Shown: positions 42,414-53,532 of the stretch, one piece after another | How positions within the stretch are numbered: position 1 is the stretch's first letter | Layout: each line of letters begins with the position of its first letter | Assembly: GCA_015069185.1 (NCBI GenBank) | Contig: SVJB01000001.1 | Span: forward strand, 62,001 to 126,000 | Length of the DNA: 64,000 nt | Direction: 5' to 3' | From: Oscillospiraceae bacterium | GTDB taxonomy: Bacteria > Bacillota > Clostridia > UBA1212 > UBA1255 | The notes under the pieces: model-generated | What the model saw: only the letters and a program-made list of their open reading frames with translations | Database searches by the model: none | What the model was told of the DNA's origin: nothing | Position numbers and translations under genes: made by a program

Positions 42414-43802
42414 ATGCAAAACAAACAGAATATAATTGAGATTAATCAAAACTACAAAGAGTCTTTTAAGAATATGTCTGAAAAGGTTCTTTGTTCCGAT
42501 AAATTTGATCCGGAGCTTTACGGAAAATACAATGTAAAACGTGGATTAAGAAATCAGGATGGTACCGGTGTTTTAGTAGGCCTCACAAGTATTGGTGATG
42601 TGCGTGCTTACATTATGGAAGAAAACGAAAAAGTTCCGATTGATGGCAAGCTTGTATATCGTGGTATGGATGTTAGAAAGCTTGTAGAGGGTACACAGAG
42701 AAGAGATGCCTTTGGATTTGAAGAGACTGTATATCTTCTCTTAACAGGTATGTTACCTACACAAACAGAACTTGACGAGTTTAATAAAATGTTAGGAGAT
42801 TATCGCAAGCTACCCGAGGGTTTTGCAGAGGATATGATCATGAAAGCTCCCAGTCCTAATATTATGAACAAGTTAGCACGTTGTGTCTTGGCTTCATATT
42901 CATATGATGAGAATCCTGATGATTTATCATTTGATAACGTACTCAGACAGTGCATTATGTTAATCGCACAGTTACCTACGATGGCAGCGTATGCATATCA
43001 GACTAAGAGTCACTACTATGATGATAAGAGTTTATATATTCATAATCCTCAGAGCAACTTATCTACATCTGAAAATTTCCTCCAAATGATCAGACCTGAT
43101 AGTAAATATACTAAATTGGAGGCAGAGATGCTTGATCTTGCGCTGGTTCTTCACGCAGAGCATGGTGGTGGTAATAACTCTACATTTGCTGTACACGTTG
43201 TTTCTTCCAGTGGTACTGATACATATTCAGCCATGGCAACTGCTATCGGAGCACTCAAAGGTCACAAGCACGGTGGTGCCAACCTCAAGGTTATGGATAT
43301 GATCGATGACATGAAGAAGTATGTAACAGATAAGAAGAGCGAGAAACAGATTGAAGATTATTTGCTTAGAGTACTTAACAAAGAGGTAAATGACGGCTCC
43401 GGTCTTATTTATGGTATAGGACACGCTGTGTATACAATATCAGACCCCAGAGCAATATTACTCAAGAATAAAGCAGAAGAATTGGCAGATAGTCTTGGTG
43501 GTGAATGGAAAGAAGAGTTTGAGTTTTATAAGCGAATAGAAAAAGTAGCACCATCAGTATTTGATAAATTCAAACACTCATCAAAGTCAATGTGTGCCAA
43601 TGTGGATTTCTATTCAGGCCTCGTATACACAATGCTTAACATACCAAAGGAGTTATATACACCTATATTTGCAATATCACGTATTGCCGGATGGAGTGCA
43701 CACCGTTTAGAAGAATTGGCAGTTAATAATAGAATAATGAGACCTGCGTATAAGAATGTTGGTAAGAAACAGCCTTATACTGAATTAGATCAGAGAGTAT
43801 AA
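42414..43802 (+). CDS. gltA: citrate synthase
   Basis: 462 residues. Condenses acetyl-CoA and oxaloacetate. Family signatures: [45 protein letters not shown] carrying an active-site His, [28 protein letters not shown] with the second His, and [10 protein letters not shown] with the Asp region. It is slightly longer than the common 430-residue enzymes because of an N-terminal extension of about 50 residues, as in Clostridia relatives. In anaerobes it usually feeds the oxidative branch to 2-oxoglutarate and glutamate. AGGGAG lies 11 bases before ATG 42414. leuS follows after 16 bases. Confidence 0.95.
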   Translation: MQNKQNIIEINQNYKESFKNMSEKVLCSDKFDPELYGKYNVKRGLRNQDGTGVLVGLTSIGDVRAYIMEENEKVPIDGKLVYRGMDVRKLVEGTQRRDAFGFEETVYLLLTGMLPTQTELDEFNKMLGDYRKLPEGFAEDMIMKAPSPNIMNKLARCVLASYSYDENPDDLSFDNVLRQCIMLIAQLPTMAAYAYQTKSHYYDDKSLYIHNPQSNLSTSENFLQMIRPDSKYTKLEAEMLDLALVLHAEHGGGNNSTFAVHVVSSSGTDTYSAMATAIGALKGHKHGGANLKVMDMIDDMKKYVTDKKSEKQIEDYLLRVLNKEVNDGSGLIYGIGHAVYTISDPRAILLKNKAEELADSLGGEWKEEFEFYKRIEKVAPSVFDKFKHSSKSMCANVDFYSGLVYTMLNIPKELYTPIFAISRIAGWSAHRLEELAVNNRIMRPAYKNVGKKQPYTELDQRV

Positions 43803-43818
43803 AGAAGGAGTAATTGAT

Positions 43819-46242
43819 ATGGTAGAGTATAATCCGAAACATATTGAAGCAAAATGGCAGAAGATTTGGGATGATAACAAGGTATTTGCAGCAAAATTAG
43901 ATACACCTGCAGACAAAGCAAAGAAGAAATTCTATGCCCTTATTGAGTTTCCTTATCCGTCAGGACAAGGCCTTCACGTAGGACACCCAAGATCAAACAC
44001 AGCAATGGATATTATCTCAAGAAAGAGACGTCTTGAGGGATATAATGTTTTATTCCCGATTGGCTGGGACGCTTTTGGCTTGCCTACAGAGAATTATGCT
44101 ATAAAAAATAAAGTACATCCTGCAAAAGTAACAGCGCAGAATATAGCTCACTTCAAAGAACAACTTAAGAAATTAGGTTTCTCCTTTGACTGGGACCGAG
44201 AAATTGATACTACAGACCCGGAGTATTATAAGTGGACACAGTGGATATTCTTAAAACTCTTTGAAAAAGGACTAGCATATAAGTCAAAGATGCCAATTAA
44301 CTGGTGTACAGAATGTAAGGTTGGCCTGGCAAACGAAGAGGTTGTAAATGGCGTTTGTGAACGATGTGGAGCACAGGTTATACGTGTAGAGCGCTCGCAG
44401 TGGATGCTCAAGATTACTGACTATGCACAAAAGCTCATTGACGGACTGGACAATGTCGATTTCATAGAAAAAGTTAAGATTCAGCAGCGTAATTGGATCG
44501 GCCGCAGTGAAGGTGCGGAGGTTGATTTCTACGTACCTGCTATTGATGAGAAGCTGACTGTTTATACCACAAGACCGGATACTTTGTTTGGTGCCACATA
44601 TATGGTTGTTTCACCGGAGGATCCGGTAATAGAGAAAGTTAAGGATATTATATCTAATTATGATGAAGTCAAAGCTTACAAGGAAGAAGCAGCTAAGAAA
44701 TCTGACTTTGAGAGAACAGAACTTGTTAAGGATAAGACAGGTGTACAGCTCAAAGGTATTTACGCTATCAATCCTGTTAACGGAAAGCAGATTCCTGTAT
44801 GGACATCTGATTATGTACTTGTTTCATATGGAACAGGTAAGATTATGGCTGTGCCGGCACACGATGACCGTGACTGGGCTTTTGCAAAGAAGTTTGGTCT
44901 TGATATTATTGAAGTTGTTGCAGGCGGAGACGTTCAGAAAGAAGCCTTCACTGATATTGAGACAGGAACAATGGTTAACTCCGGTTTCTTGGATGGCCTT
45001 ACCGTTAAGGAAGCAAAGGTTAAGATTATTGACTGGCTCGTAGAGCAGGGAGTTGGTATTCGTAAAGTAAATTATAAACTCCGTGACTGGGTGTTTAGTC
45101 GTCAGAGGTATTGGGGTGAGCCTATTCCGATTATTCACTGCGATTGCTGTGGATATGTACCTGTTCCTGAAGATCAGCTTCCTGTAAAGCTTCCTGATAT
45201 TGAGTCATATGTACAGACAGATACAGGTGAGTCTCCGTTAGTTAATGTACCTGAGTGGGTAAATACAACTTGTCCTAAGTGTGGCAGACCTGCAAAGCGT
45301 GAGACAGACACAATGCCACAATGGGCCGGCTCTTCATGGTATTTCATCAGATACTGTGATCCGCATAATAATAACGAGTATATCTCAAAAGATGCAATGG
45401 ATTACTGGATGCCTGTTGATTGGTATAATGGTGGTATGGAGCATACAACACTTCACTTGCTTTACTCCAGATTCTGGCATAAATTCCTGTATGATCAGGG
45501 ACTTATATCATGTCCAGAACCATATCAGAAAAGAACTTCACACGGCATGATTCTTGGTGAAAATGGTGAGAAGATGTCTAAGTCTCGCGGTAACGTAATT
45601 AATCCGGACGACATTGTTGATGAGATTGGTGCAGATGCATTCAGACTCTATGAAATGTTTATGGGTGCATTTGATCAGGCTATTCCGTGGTCAACACAAG
45701 GTGCTAAGGGTTGTTACAGATTCTTAGAGAGAGTATGGAAGATGCAGGATTTCCTTACAGATGAAGAAACAATTTCCGATGCACTCAAAGCAGATGTACA
45801 CTTTGCCATCAAGAAAGTAACTGAAGACTATGAGAAGATGAAGTTCAATACTGCTATCGCGGCCTTGATGACATTAGTTAACAGTATATACGCTAACGGT
45901 AAGCTCTCTAAAGGCGATTTTAAGGCGTTCTTACTACTGCTGAATCCTGTAGCACCTCACATTACAGAAGAACTGTGGGAGCTCTGTAAGATTGATGAGA
46001 AGCCATTATATCAGGCTTCATGGCCGGAATACGATGAGAAGGCTATGGTTAAGGATAGCGTAGAGATTGCTGTACAGGTGTGTGGCAAACTTAAAGCTAA
46101 GATAGTAATTCCTTACGGCCTTGACAAAGCTCAGACAGAAGCTGCTGCTATGGCAGATAGCAAGGTTAAAGAAATTATAAGAGACAGTGCAGTTAAGAAA
46201 GTTATTGTTGTTCCCGGTAGACTTGTAAACATTGTTATCTGA
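43819..46242 (+). CDS. leuS: leucyl-tRNA synthetase
   Basis: 807 residues, normal bacterial size. Class I synthetase: the HIGH motif appears in [16 protein letters not shown] (near residue 50) and the KMSKS motif in [10 protein letters not shown] (near 585). The CP1 editing domain lies between ([33 protein letters not shown]). Two CxxC-type zinc-binding patches are visible ([12 protein letters not shown]...CERCG and CDCCGYVP...CPKCG). The anticodon-binding domain and a C-terminal ubiquitin-like domain complete it. No T-box leader precedes it; it is expressed from the gltA promoter or read-through. argS follows in the same direction. Confidence 0.97.
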   Translation: MVEYNPKHIEAKWQKIWDDNKVFAAKLDTPADKAKKKFYALIEFPYPSGQGLHVGHPRSNTAMDIISRKRRLEGYNVLFPIGWDAFGLPTENYAIKNKVHPAKVTAQNIAHFKEQLKKLGFSFDWDREIDTTDPEYYKWTQWIFLKLFEKGLAYKSKMPINWCTECKVGLANEEVVNGVCERCGAQVIRVERSQWMLKITDYAQKLIDGLDNVDFIEKVKIQQRNWIGRSEGAEVDFYVPAIDEKLTVYTTRPDTLFGATYMVVSPEDPVIEKVKDIISNYDEVKAYKEEAAKKSDFERTELVKDKTGVQLKGIYAINPVNGKQIPVWTSDYVLVSYGTGKIMAVPAHDDRDWAFAKKFGLDIIEVVAGGDVQKEAFTDIETGTMVNSGFLDGLTVKEAKVKIIDWLVEQGVGIRKVNYKLRDWVFSRQRYWGEPIPIIHCDCCGYVPVPEDQLPVKLPDIESYVQTDTGESPLVNVPEWVNTTCPKCGRPAKRETDTMPQWAGSSWYFIRYCDPHNNNEYISKDAMDYWMPVDWYNGGMEHTTLHLLYSRFWHKFLYDQGLISCPEPYQKRTSHGMILGENGEKMSKSRGNVINPDDIVDEIGADAFRLYEMFMGAFDQAIPWSTQGAKGCYRFLERVWKMQDFLTDEETISDALKADVHFAIKKVTEDYEKMKFNTAIAALMTLVNSIYANGKLSKGDFKAFLLLLNPVAPHITEELWELCKIDEKPLYQASWPEYDEKAMVKDSVEIAVQVCGKLKAKIVIPYGLDKAQTEAAAMADSKVKEIIRDSAVKKVIVVPGRLVNIVI

Positions 46243-46255
46243 TATTGGAGGAAAC

Positions 46256-47974
46256 ATGGATTATAAAAGTATAATATTAAATCAATTAAACATTGCATGT
46301 GAGTCCTTAGGCACACAGGCAGGTGTTATAGAAGTACCGCCGAATCCTGAAATGGGTGACGTTGCTTTTCCTTGTTTTGGTTTAGCCAAGGCACTTCGCA
46401 AAGCTCCGCCACTCATTGCCAAAGACGTGGCTACAGCAATAGAACAAAATCCTACTGTAGAGTTTTCGAACACTGTTCAAAAGGTTGTTGTTATTGGTGG
46501 ATATGTAAACTTCTTCATAAAGAAAGATGCTCTTGTGTCAGGCGTTATTAATGAAATCGAGACGAAGGGCGATGACTACGGCAAGTCAGATATTGGTAAC
46601 AATAAGACTGTTCTTGTAGAGTTTTCTTCGCCTAATATTGCAAAGCCTTTTCACGTAGGTCACCTTGTATCTACTGCATTAGGCAGTTCAATAGAACGTA
46701 TTTACAGTCATCTTGGTTATGACACCGTTAAGATCAATCATATAGGTGATTGGGGTACTCAGTTTGGTAAACTCATCAGTGCTTATAAGCGTTGGGGAGA
46801 TAGAAGTGTTATTGAGCAGGATCCTATCAATGAACTGCTTAAAATATATGTTCAGTTCCATAAAGAGGCTGAGCTTCATCCTGAACTTGAGGACGAGGCG
46901 AGACATTATTTTAAGCTTCTTGAAGAAGGAGACAGTGAGATTACTCAGCTGTGGCAATTTTTTGTGAAGGCAAGCCTAACAGAATTTAACAGAATGTATG
47001 ACCTACTTGGTATTTCATTTGATTCATATGCAGGTGAGAGCTTCTATACAGATAAAATGCCGGAGATAGTTGATATTTTGCGTGAAAAGAATCTATTAGA
47101 AGAAAGTGAAGGGGCACAGGTAGTACGTTTTGAAGATGATAACATGCCACCCTGCATTATTCTTAAATCAGACGGCACAACAATATATGCTACACGTGAT
47201 ATTGCGGCAGCAGTATATAGAAAGCGTCATTATGATTTTTACAAAAACATATATGTTGTGGGTACACCTCAGACACTTCATTTTAAGCAGGTTTTCTCTG
47301 TAATTGATAAAATGGGATTTGATTGGGCTGACAATTGTATTCATGTTGATTTTGGATATGTTCGTTTCCCGGACAAATCTATGTCAACAAGACATGGTGA
47401 TGTTATTCTTCTTGAAGATTTACTTAAAATGTCAATTGCTAAGACAAAGGAAATTATTTTAGAGAGCAGTACCAGCAAAGAACTGGATGATATTGACAGT
47501 GTCGCTGAGAAAATCGGTGTGGGTGCTATTATTTTTGCATTCCTTAAGAACAGTAGAGAGCGCGATATTATTTTCACATGGGATGATATTCTGGACTTCG
47601 AGGGCGAGTCAGGACCTTATGTTCAGTATGCATATGCAAGAGGTAAGAGTATCTTAAGACGTGCAGAGGATAATAATGACTGTGACGAAACGTCTGATGT
47701 TTATATGCCGATGACTGAAGAATTTGAATTAGCAAAGCTGCTTAATGATTACGAAAGCGTTGTACTTGAGGCGGCAAACAAGAATCAGCCTTGCATTATA
47801 ACAAGATATACATTACAGGTGGCTGCAAGCTTTAATAAATTCTATAACACATGCAATATTATGAAATCAGTAGGTCAGACCCGTAAAATGAGATTAAAGC
47901 TGACACAGGCTATGTGTACAGTAATTAAGAGTGCTCTTAATCTTATCGGTGTTGATGTTGTTGAGAAAATGTAA
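46256..47974 (+). CDS. argS: arginyl-tRNA synthetase
   Basis: 572 residues. Class I synthetase. The HIGH equivalent is in FSSPNIAKPFHVGHLVST and the KMSKS equivalent is SMSTRHGDVI, near the middle. The N-terminal additional domain (about 1-110) recognises the tRNA D-loop, and the C-terminal DALR anticodon-binding domain starts near 455 (EFELAKLLNDYESVVLEA). ATG 46256 is chosen because TGGAGGA lies just upstream; an earlier in-frame start at 46232 would overlap leuS. It lies 13 bases after leuS and 24 bases before proS. Confidence 0.96.
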   Translation: MDYKSIILNQLNIACESLGTQAGVIEVPPNPEMGDVAFPCFGLAKALRKAPPLIAKDVATAIEQNPTVEFSNTVQKVVVIGGYVNFFIKKDALVSGVINEIETKGDDYGKSDIGNNKTVLVEFSSPNIAKPFHVGHLVSTALGSSIERIYSHLGYDTVKINHIGDWGTQFGKLISAYKRWGDRSVIEQDPINELLKIYVQFHKEAELHPELEDEARHYFKLLEEGDSEITQLWQFFVKASLTEFNRMYDLLGISFDSYAGESFYTDKMPEIVDILREKNLLEESEGAQVVRFEDDNMPPCIILKSDGTTIYATRDIAAAVYRKRHYDFYKNIYVVGTPQTLHFKQVFSVIDKMGFDWADNCIHVDFGYVRFPDKSMSTRHGDVILLEDLLKMSIAKTKEIILESSTSKELDDIDSVAEKIGVGAIIFAFLKNSRERDIIFTWDDILDFEGESGPYVQYAYARGKSILRRAEDNNDCDETSDVYMPMTEEFELAKLLNDYESVVLEAANKNQPCIITRYTLQVAASFNKFYNTCNIMKSVGQTRKMRLKLTQAMCTVIKSALNLIGVDVVEKM

Positions 47975-47998
47975 CTTTGGTTTTGGAGGAATACATAT

Positions 47999-49714
47999 AT
48001 GAAATTAGCAAATCTTATAGGTGAGAGATTTAAAGAAAAGCCGGCTGACTGCATAGTAGACAGCCATGCGCTTATGCTCAGAGGCGGATATATGAAATAT
48101 GTTGCTAGCGGTATTTATTCACAACATGTACCGCTTCGCAGAATATCACGTAAAATAGAACAGATTATTCGTGAAGAAATGGACAAAATCGGCGGACAGG
48201 AAGTATTGTTTCCAGTAGTATTACCTGCATCCTTGTGGGAAGAGTCAGGTAGATTCCAGAGTGTAGGTTCAGAACTTATACGTTTCAAGGACAGAAATGA
48301 CAGTCCGATGGTGCTTGGTATGACACATGAGGAGGCTGCAGTAGCGTTAGTCAGAGAATATGCAAACAGCTATGCTAAGTATCCTTTTATGATATATCAG
48401 ATTCAGACAAAGTTCCGTGATGAGGCAAGACCTCGTGCAGGCCTTATCCGTGTTCGTGAGTTTACAATGAAGGATGCGTATTCATTCCATACATCGCAAG
48501 AAGATCTTGAGCGTTACTATCAGATTTGTTATGACGCGTATAACAGAATATTTGCGCGCTGTGGCATCCCGGAGGTTGTTACAGTTAAGTCTGACTCAGG
48601 TATGATGGGTGGTAATGTATCTCATGAATATATGCTTCTGACTCCTATTGGTGAAGATTCGATTGCTATTTGCTCTGAATGTGATTACAGAGCGAATATG
48701 GAAGCAGCAGAGAATATTATAGATAACAGTGATTATTCTTCAGAGGAGATGAAGCCTCTTGAGATGGTTGCTACACCTGAACAAAAGACAATCGAAGATG
48801 TTGCGGCTTTTCTTAACTCTGATGCACAACATTCTTGCAAAGCGGTTGTTTATCGCAAGAATATGACAGATGAGCTTGTTATTGTGTTCTTGAGAGGCGA
48901 TGTTGAGGTGAATGAAACAAAGCTTACAAACTATATCGGCGAGGATATTCATCCGGCTGTTCTGACAGAGGATGATAATGTATGTGCCGGTTATATCGGA
49001 CCTATGAATCTTGCTTGCAAAGCAACAGTTGTATTTGATTCATCTCTCAAAGGTACACGTAATATTTGCACAGGAGCTAACAAAGAGGGATATCACTATG
49101 TTGGCTTCAATATAGAACGTGATTGCGGTAGCGTACAGTATGTTGATGTTGGTAAGATACTTGAAGGTGGTATTTGTCCTAAGTGCGGCAAGAAATCGAT
49201 TACTGTACAGCGTGGTATTGAAGTTGGTAATATTTTCCAGCTGGGTACTAAGTATACAAAATCAATGAATATGCAATATACAGACAAAGACGGCAATCTC
49301 CAATATCCTATAATGGGTTGCTATGGTATCGGTGTAGGCAGAATGGCCGCGTCTATCTGTGAGAAGTATCATGATGATTATGGCCCGATCTGGCCTATGG
49401 CTGTTGCTCCCTGGCAGGTACATCTTTGCTGTATCAGAGCAGATGATGCCAACTGTAAGAGTATTGCTGATAACTTGTATACTACATTCCAAGAAAAAGG
49501 TGTTGAGATTATCTATGATGATCGTGATGTACGTCCTGGTGTAATGTTCTCTGACAGTGACCTTCTTGGTGTACCGATAAGAGTTGTAGTAAGTCCTCGT
49601 AACTTAGCTGAGGGTATTGTTGAGATATCTACAAGAGATAAATCAGTATCCGTTAAGGTTAAGGTAGACGATGTACTTGAGACTGTACAGAGCTTAATAA
49701 AAGAAATGTTATAA
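47999..49714 (+). CDS. proS: prolyl-tRNA synthetase, bacterial type
   Basis: 571 residues. Class II synthetase of the bacterial (ProRS-B) type: motif 1 region RRISRKIEQIIREEMDKIGGQEVLFP, motif 2 FRDEARPRAGLIRVREFTMKDAYSFH, and motif 3 GCYGIGVGRMAASICEKY. The INS editing domain (about 225-400) lies between motifs 2 and 3, and a C-terminal anticodon domain follows from about 470 (QVHLCCIRADDANC). TTGGAGGA precedes ATG 47999. Three synthetase genes in a row without T-box leaders suggests housekeeping expression as one transcript. Confidence 0.97.
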   Translation: MKLANLIGERFKEKPADCIVDSHALMLRGGYMKYVASGIYSQHVPLRRISRKIEQIIREEMDKIGGQEVLFPVVLPASLWEESGRFQSVGSELIRFKDRNDSPMVLGMTHEEAAVALVREYANSYAKYPFMIYQIQTKFRDEARPRAGLIRVREFTMKDAYSFHTSQEDLERYYQICYDAYNRIFARCGIPEVVTVKSDSGMMGGNVSHEYMLLTPIGEDSIAICSECDYRANMEAAENIIDNSDYSSEEMKPLEMVATPEQKTIEDVAAFLNSDAQHSCKAVVYRKNMTDELVIVFLRGDVEVNETKLTNYIGEDIHPAVLTEDDNVCAGYIGPMNLACKATVVFDSSLKGTRNICTGANKEGYHYVGFNIERDCGSVQYVDVGKILEGGICPKCGKKSITVQRGIEVGNIFQLGTKYTKSMNMQYTDKDGNLQYPIMGCYGIGVGRMAASICEKYHDDYGPIWPMAVAPWQVHLCCIRADDANCKSIADNLYTTFQEKGVEIIYDDRDVRPGVMFSDSDLLGVPIRVVVSPRNLAEGIVEISTRDKSVSVKVKVDDVLETVQSLIKEML

Positions 49715-49743
49715 TTTTCACCCTGAATAGAGGAGATTTGAAT

Positions 49744-52353
49744 ATGAGAAGAACAGTATACATTAGAAGATTATATGTATTTGCCGTGGTTATGGCATTT
49801 GTGTCTTGTGTTATGCTTGTTCTTCCTTTTTTTGCCGTAAATGCCCAGAACAACATTGGCAGTATGACAAAGATTTTCAATAGAAATTTTGAGGCATACA
49901 CGGTAAACAATGAATTTTCATCTGAAATTGGCAAAGATTTTGCTGATTATGTGTCTGGGGATTCTCTTTTGAAAATTGTTGAAGCTGATATGTCTCTTGA
50001 TGGAACAAAATCACTTGCTGTTAACAAAGGAGATTTTAGATGGGAACAGCTTGACATTAATAAAGACAGTATCGCATTCAGAATATCAATAAAGATAGAT
50101 GAACATTTTAATAATACTTTGATGTTAGCTGTTGAGACTCAAGATACAGCTACTAATATTACAGGTTCTGGTGGCACTGTTATATCTATAACAAATTATA
50201 TAGATGATAATGGAGACAGGGAAGTCATACTGAAGAATCATGAAGGAAAACATCTGATGAAATTATCTAACGACATACGGTATAAAATTACCGTATACTT
50301 TACAAAAGGGTCAGATAAATATGAGATCGTTGTAGAGGGAAATGACGGAGAAGAAAATTTTGTAAGACAAGACAATAAATTCAAATCTCCTTTATATCTG
50401 GTTAATTCAATGAAGCTTTTAGTAACAGAAAATATTTCTTCTGATCAGGAGGTATATACAGAAGAAATAGATGCTCTGCCTTATGTCAGATTGGATAATC
50501 TTGAGATATATGTAAAGGGACGTAAATATGCTCAACAGTATTCATCTCAGGTAGTTGGAGATAATGTGGATATAAATCTGCCTGTCAGTGACAATACAGA
50601 CAATATAAAAGTCTTTGTTAATAGTACAGAATTATATTTGCAATATCCTCCAAAGATCAGAAACAACAAAGTTTATATTGATGCGGTTACTTTATATAAG
50701 TGTATGGGTTTTGATGTAGCATATGACAAGCTTAATGCTGTATATGAGATGGAAAATGATTCTGTGAAAATATCAGGAACACTTTCTGATGTAGAGATTT
50801 TGATCGAGAACAAGCTAACTAATCAGAAACAAACTCTATATGTTGATCGCTCTCCTTATGCATATGATGACACATTCTTTGTTTCTGCAAATTTTATAAA
50901 TGAAACTGTTAATGCAAAGATTTGGTTTGACAAGACAAACAAAATGTTTGTTATAACTACCGGTGCAAACAAGAAAAGTAATATGCTTACGTCAATTAAC
51001 GGAATGCTGTACATGAATGGTGAGCCATATTATGAGATCAGTTTTAACAAATATGATCTTTTCACACAGATTATGGCAGATTATGTTGAGAATCCTGATT
51101 ATCCGCAAGAGTCTCAGAGATATGAAGCCGCGGAGGCTGCTTTGGCACAGTTGAGCCGGGATGGTTTTAAAACAATCAGAGTATTTTGTTCTTCTGATGC
51201 ATTACCGGGCATTATGTACAATAATGATGAGATGAACACTTATTTAAATGCTATGGATGTTATGTTCCAACTATGCGATAAATATAACATCAAAGTTGTA
51301 GTATGCCTTAACCTGATATCTGATATCTTTACACCTAAGCAATATATTTCTCAGGTTGGCTGGATTAGTATGGATGAAACAATAATAGAGCTTGTAAATG
51401 ATGAAAATAGCATATCCCGACAGAATATGTATAAGTATATTGATAAAATAATAAACAGGTATAAAGACAGAGATACTATTTTAATGTGGGAAATACACAA
51501 CGAAGCTAATTTGGAGGCCGATATAGGAAGTGAAGTTAACGAAGTAAGATATTCTTTATTGCAATTAAATAAATTTTATGAAGATTCATGCGCAAAGATA
51601 AGAGAATATGACAAAAGCAGAGTAATTACAAGTGGGGACTCCATGATGAGATCTGCTCAGTGGCATTTATTACAGGGCGTTCTTAAAGGCTTTTCTCAAT
51701 GTGATTGGAATACAGATAATTTTGAAGAAAGACTTAAGGCTCTTTGGTTAGTAAATGAACATATTGATGTAATAAGTACCCACACATATTCAGTAGGAAT
51801 ATCCGGATTGTCAAATGATTCTGTTTACATTGATCAAGATAATTCGTTAACACAATTTGGATTTAACTTACTTATGAAAGAAGCACATATATTATCCAAA
51901 CCATTATATAATGGTGCATCTGTTGGTACATTAGATACATCCCTGGTTAATTATACAGAAGTAAATCTTAACTATTTAGAAGAAATTGTAGAAAATGGTG
52001 TACAGCTCACTCATTGGTGGACATTTAGATCAGATCGTACAGGATACGATGATCCTGCCAGCTGGAGATGTGATTCAGGTGCAGTATATGAGGGAATCAT
52101 AGATGCAAGTCGACGCCTTAAAGAGCTACATGGAATTAATGATGCTCAGGTTGATAATACTAATAACTTCTGGAATGATCCTTATTTTGAAGTAGTAAAA
52201 GAGTCGGATATTGTAAATGGTCAGGATTTTCTTAAAAGTTTGAGCTTTAAGAATAAAATGATTAATTTTGGTATAATAGCAGTAACTCTTGTGGCTGCTG
52301 CAATAGTAGTATTAATTATAACTACAAAGATTACTGTGAAAAGAAACGGATAA
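49744..52353 (+). CDS. membrane-bound GH5-like protein without the expected nucleophile
   Basis: 869 residues. N-terminal signal or membrane segment (about 10-35), then a beta-sandwich (about 40-265) and a segment like the copper-amine-oxidase N-terminal/stalk fold (about 295-415; PPKIRNNKVYIDAVTLYKCMGF, DTFFVSANFINETVNAKIWF). Residues about 420-800 form a GH5-type TIM barrel: GFKTIRVFCSSD, DKYNIKVVVCLNL, and the acid/base in MWEIHNEANLE. The strand that normally ends in GE carries KPLYNGASVG, so the nucleophile Glu appears replaced by Ala. A C-terminal membrane segment (about 838-862) follows. It is oddly placed between proS and mrnC. ATG 49744 has AGGAGA at 49731-49736. Possibly a binding pseudoenzyme of the cell surface. 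Confidence 0.75.
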   Translation: MRRTVYIRRLYVFAVVMAFVSCVMLVLPFFAVNAQNNIGSMTKIFNRNFEAYTVNNEFSSEIGKDFADYVSGDSLLKIVEADMSLDGTKSLAVNKGDFRWEQLDINKDSIAFRISIKIDEHFNNTLMLAVETQDTATNITGSGGTVISITNYIDDNGDREVILKNHEGKHLMKLSNDIRYKITVYFTKGSDKYEIVVEGNDGEENFVRQDNKFKSPLYLVNSMKLLVTENISSDQEVYTEEIDALPYVRLDNLEIYVKGRKYAQQYSSQVVGDNVDINLPVSDNTDNIKVFVNSTELYLQYPPKIRNNKVYIDAVTLYKCMGFDVAYDKLNAVYEMENDSVKISGTLSDVEILIENKLTNQKQTLYVDRSPYAYDDTFFVSANFINETVNAKIWFDKTNKMFVITTGANKKSNMLTSINGMLYMNGEPYYEISFNKYDLFTQIMADYVENPDYPQESQRYEAAEAALAQLSRDGFKTIRVFCSSDALPGIMYNNDEMNTYLNAMDVMFQLCDKYNIKVVVCLNLISDIFTPKQYISQVGWISMDETIIELVNDENSISRQNMYKYIDKIINRYKDRDTILMWEIHNEANLEADIGSEVNEVRYSLLQLNKFYEDSCAKIREYDKSRVITSGDSMMRSAQWHLLQGVLKGFSQCDWNTDNFEERLKALWLVNEHIDVISTHTYSVGISGLSNDSVYIDQDNSLTQFGFNLLMKEAHILSKPLYNGASVGTLDTSLVNYTEVNLNYLEEIVENGVQLTHWWTFRSDRTGYDDPASWRCDSGAVYEGIIDASRRLKELHGINDAQVDNTNNFWNDPYFEVVKESDIVNGQDFLKSLSFKNKMINFGIIAVTLVAAAIVVLIITTKITVKRNG

Positions 52354-52357
52354 ATAA

Positions 52358-52774
52358 ATGACAGATAAAATATATTCAAAAATTGAATTAGCTCAGACAA
52401 AACCCCTGGTACTGGCGTATGTAGGTGATAGTGTTTATGAGGTTTATGTGAGGAATTATCTTGTAACCCTTGGAGGGTACAGAGATGTAAATGACCTACA
52501 TAAGAAAAGCGTAAAGTTTGTTTGTTGCGCAGCTCAGGCAAATATATTGAAGGGCCTAGAACCGGACCTTACAGAGCCTGAGTTGGATGTTGTTAGACGA
52601 GGTAGAAATGCACACTCACATACAGTGCCTAAGAATGCAAGCATACAGGATTACAGATGCGCTACCGGGTTTGAAGCATTGCTGGGATATACATATCTGA
52701 GCAAAGATAATGAAAGATTAGAATTCTTACTTCAAAGAAGTATAGAGATCGGACAGGGAGAGAACAATGAGTAA
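52358..52774 (+). CDS. mrnC: Mini-ribonuclease III
   Basis: 138 residues. A lone RNase III catalytic domain without the dsRNA-binding domain, as in B. subtilis MrnC, which matures 23S rRNA ends. Landmarks: PLVLAYVGDSVYEVYVRNYL (Asp of the active site), VRRGRNAHSHTVPKNAS, and YRCATGFEALLGYTYL (Glu). It starts 4 bases after the previous stop and has only a weak ribosome-binding site. In Firmicutes it usually lies between cysS and rlmB; here rlmB follows but cysS is replaced by the GH5-like gene and proS. It overlaps rlmB by 8 bases. Confidence 0.95.
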   Translation: MTDKIYSKIELAQTKPLVLAYVGDSVYEVYVRNYLVTLGGYRDVNDLHKKSVKFVCCAAQANILKGLEPDLTEPELDVVRRGRNAHSHTVPKNASIQDYRCATGFEALLGYTYLSKDNERLEFLLQRSIEIGQGENNE

Positions 52775-53531
52775 TTACAACAATAATACAGATAATACGG
52801 AAATATTATACGGACGTAATCCTGTTATAGAAGCATTAAAATCAGGTGTTTCAGTTAATAAGCTATTAATTGCCCAAGGAGATAATAGTGGATCCATGAA
52901 AGTGATTCTGTCGCTTGCCAGGGAGCGTCAGCTTGTGTATCAGTCAGTTGATAAGAAAAAGCTTGATGATATTTGCGGACACAAGAATCACCAGGGTGTT
53001 GTTATGTACATATCTGCCGGGGAATATGCGGATGTAAGCGATATATTAGATAGAGCTCGTGAAAAGAACGAACCACCATTTATTCTTATTCTTGATGAGA
53101 TACAGGATCCTCACAACCTAGGCGCAATGATAAGAACTGCCGAAGCTTGCGGTGTACATGGAATTATTATTCCCAAAAGACGTAGCGTACAGCTTACAGG
53201 CGCTGTGGCTAAGGCGTCTGCAGGAGCGCTGGCTCATATGCTTATTGCCAGAGTACCCAATCTGCCTAATGTAATAGATGAACTTAAGAAAGATGGCGTA
53301 TGGATTGCAGGAACAGATGCAAGTGGAGATACAGAGTTTTTTAAGGCGGATTTCAAAGGACCTATAGGTATTGTTATAGGCAGTGAGGGATATGGTATAG
53401 GTGAACTTGTAAGGAAGAAGTGCGATTATATAATTACAATTCCTATGGTAGGTAAAGTTTCCTCACTAAATGCATCAGTTGCAGCGGGCCTTGTGATGTA
53501 TGAGATATTCAAAGAAAGGTATAGTAAATAA
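52767..53531 (+). CDS. rlmB: 23S rRNA 2'-O-methyltransferase RlmB (TrmH/SpoU family)
   Basis: 254 residues. The N-terminal substrate-binding domain (about 1-90; LYGRNPVIEALKSG) is followed by a SPOUT methyltransferase domain with LDEIQDPHNLGAMIRTAEACGV (motif 1), GIVIGSEGYGIGELVRKKCD (motif 2) and IPMVGKVSSLNASVAAGLVMYEI (motif 3, knot). It methylates a G in the 23S peptidyl-transferase region in characterised members. The start overlaps mrnC by 8 bases, the usual Firmicutes pairing. Confidence 0.94.
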   Translation: MSNYNNNTDNTEILYGRNPVIEALKSGVSVNKLLIAQGDNSGSMKVILSLARERQLVYQSVDKKKLDDICGHKNHQGVVMYISAGEYADVSDILDRAREKNEPPFILILDEIQDPHNLGAMIRTAEACGVHGIIIPKRRSVQLTGAVAKASAGALAHMLIARVPNLPNVIDELKKDGVWIAGTDASGDTEFFKADFKGPIGIVIGSEGYGIGELVRKKCDYIITIPMVGKVSSLNASVAAGLVMYEIFKERYSK

Positions 53532-53532
53532 A

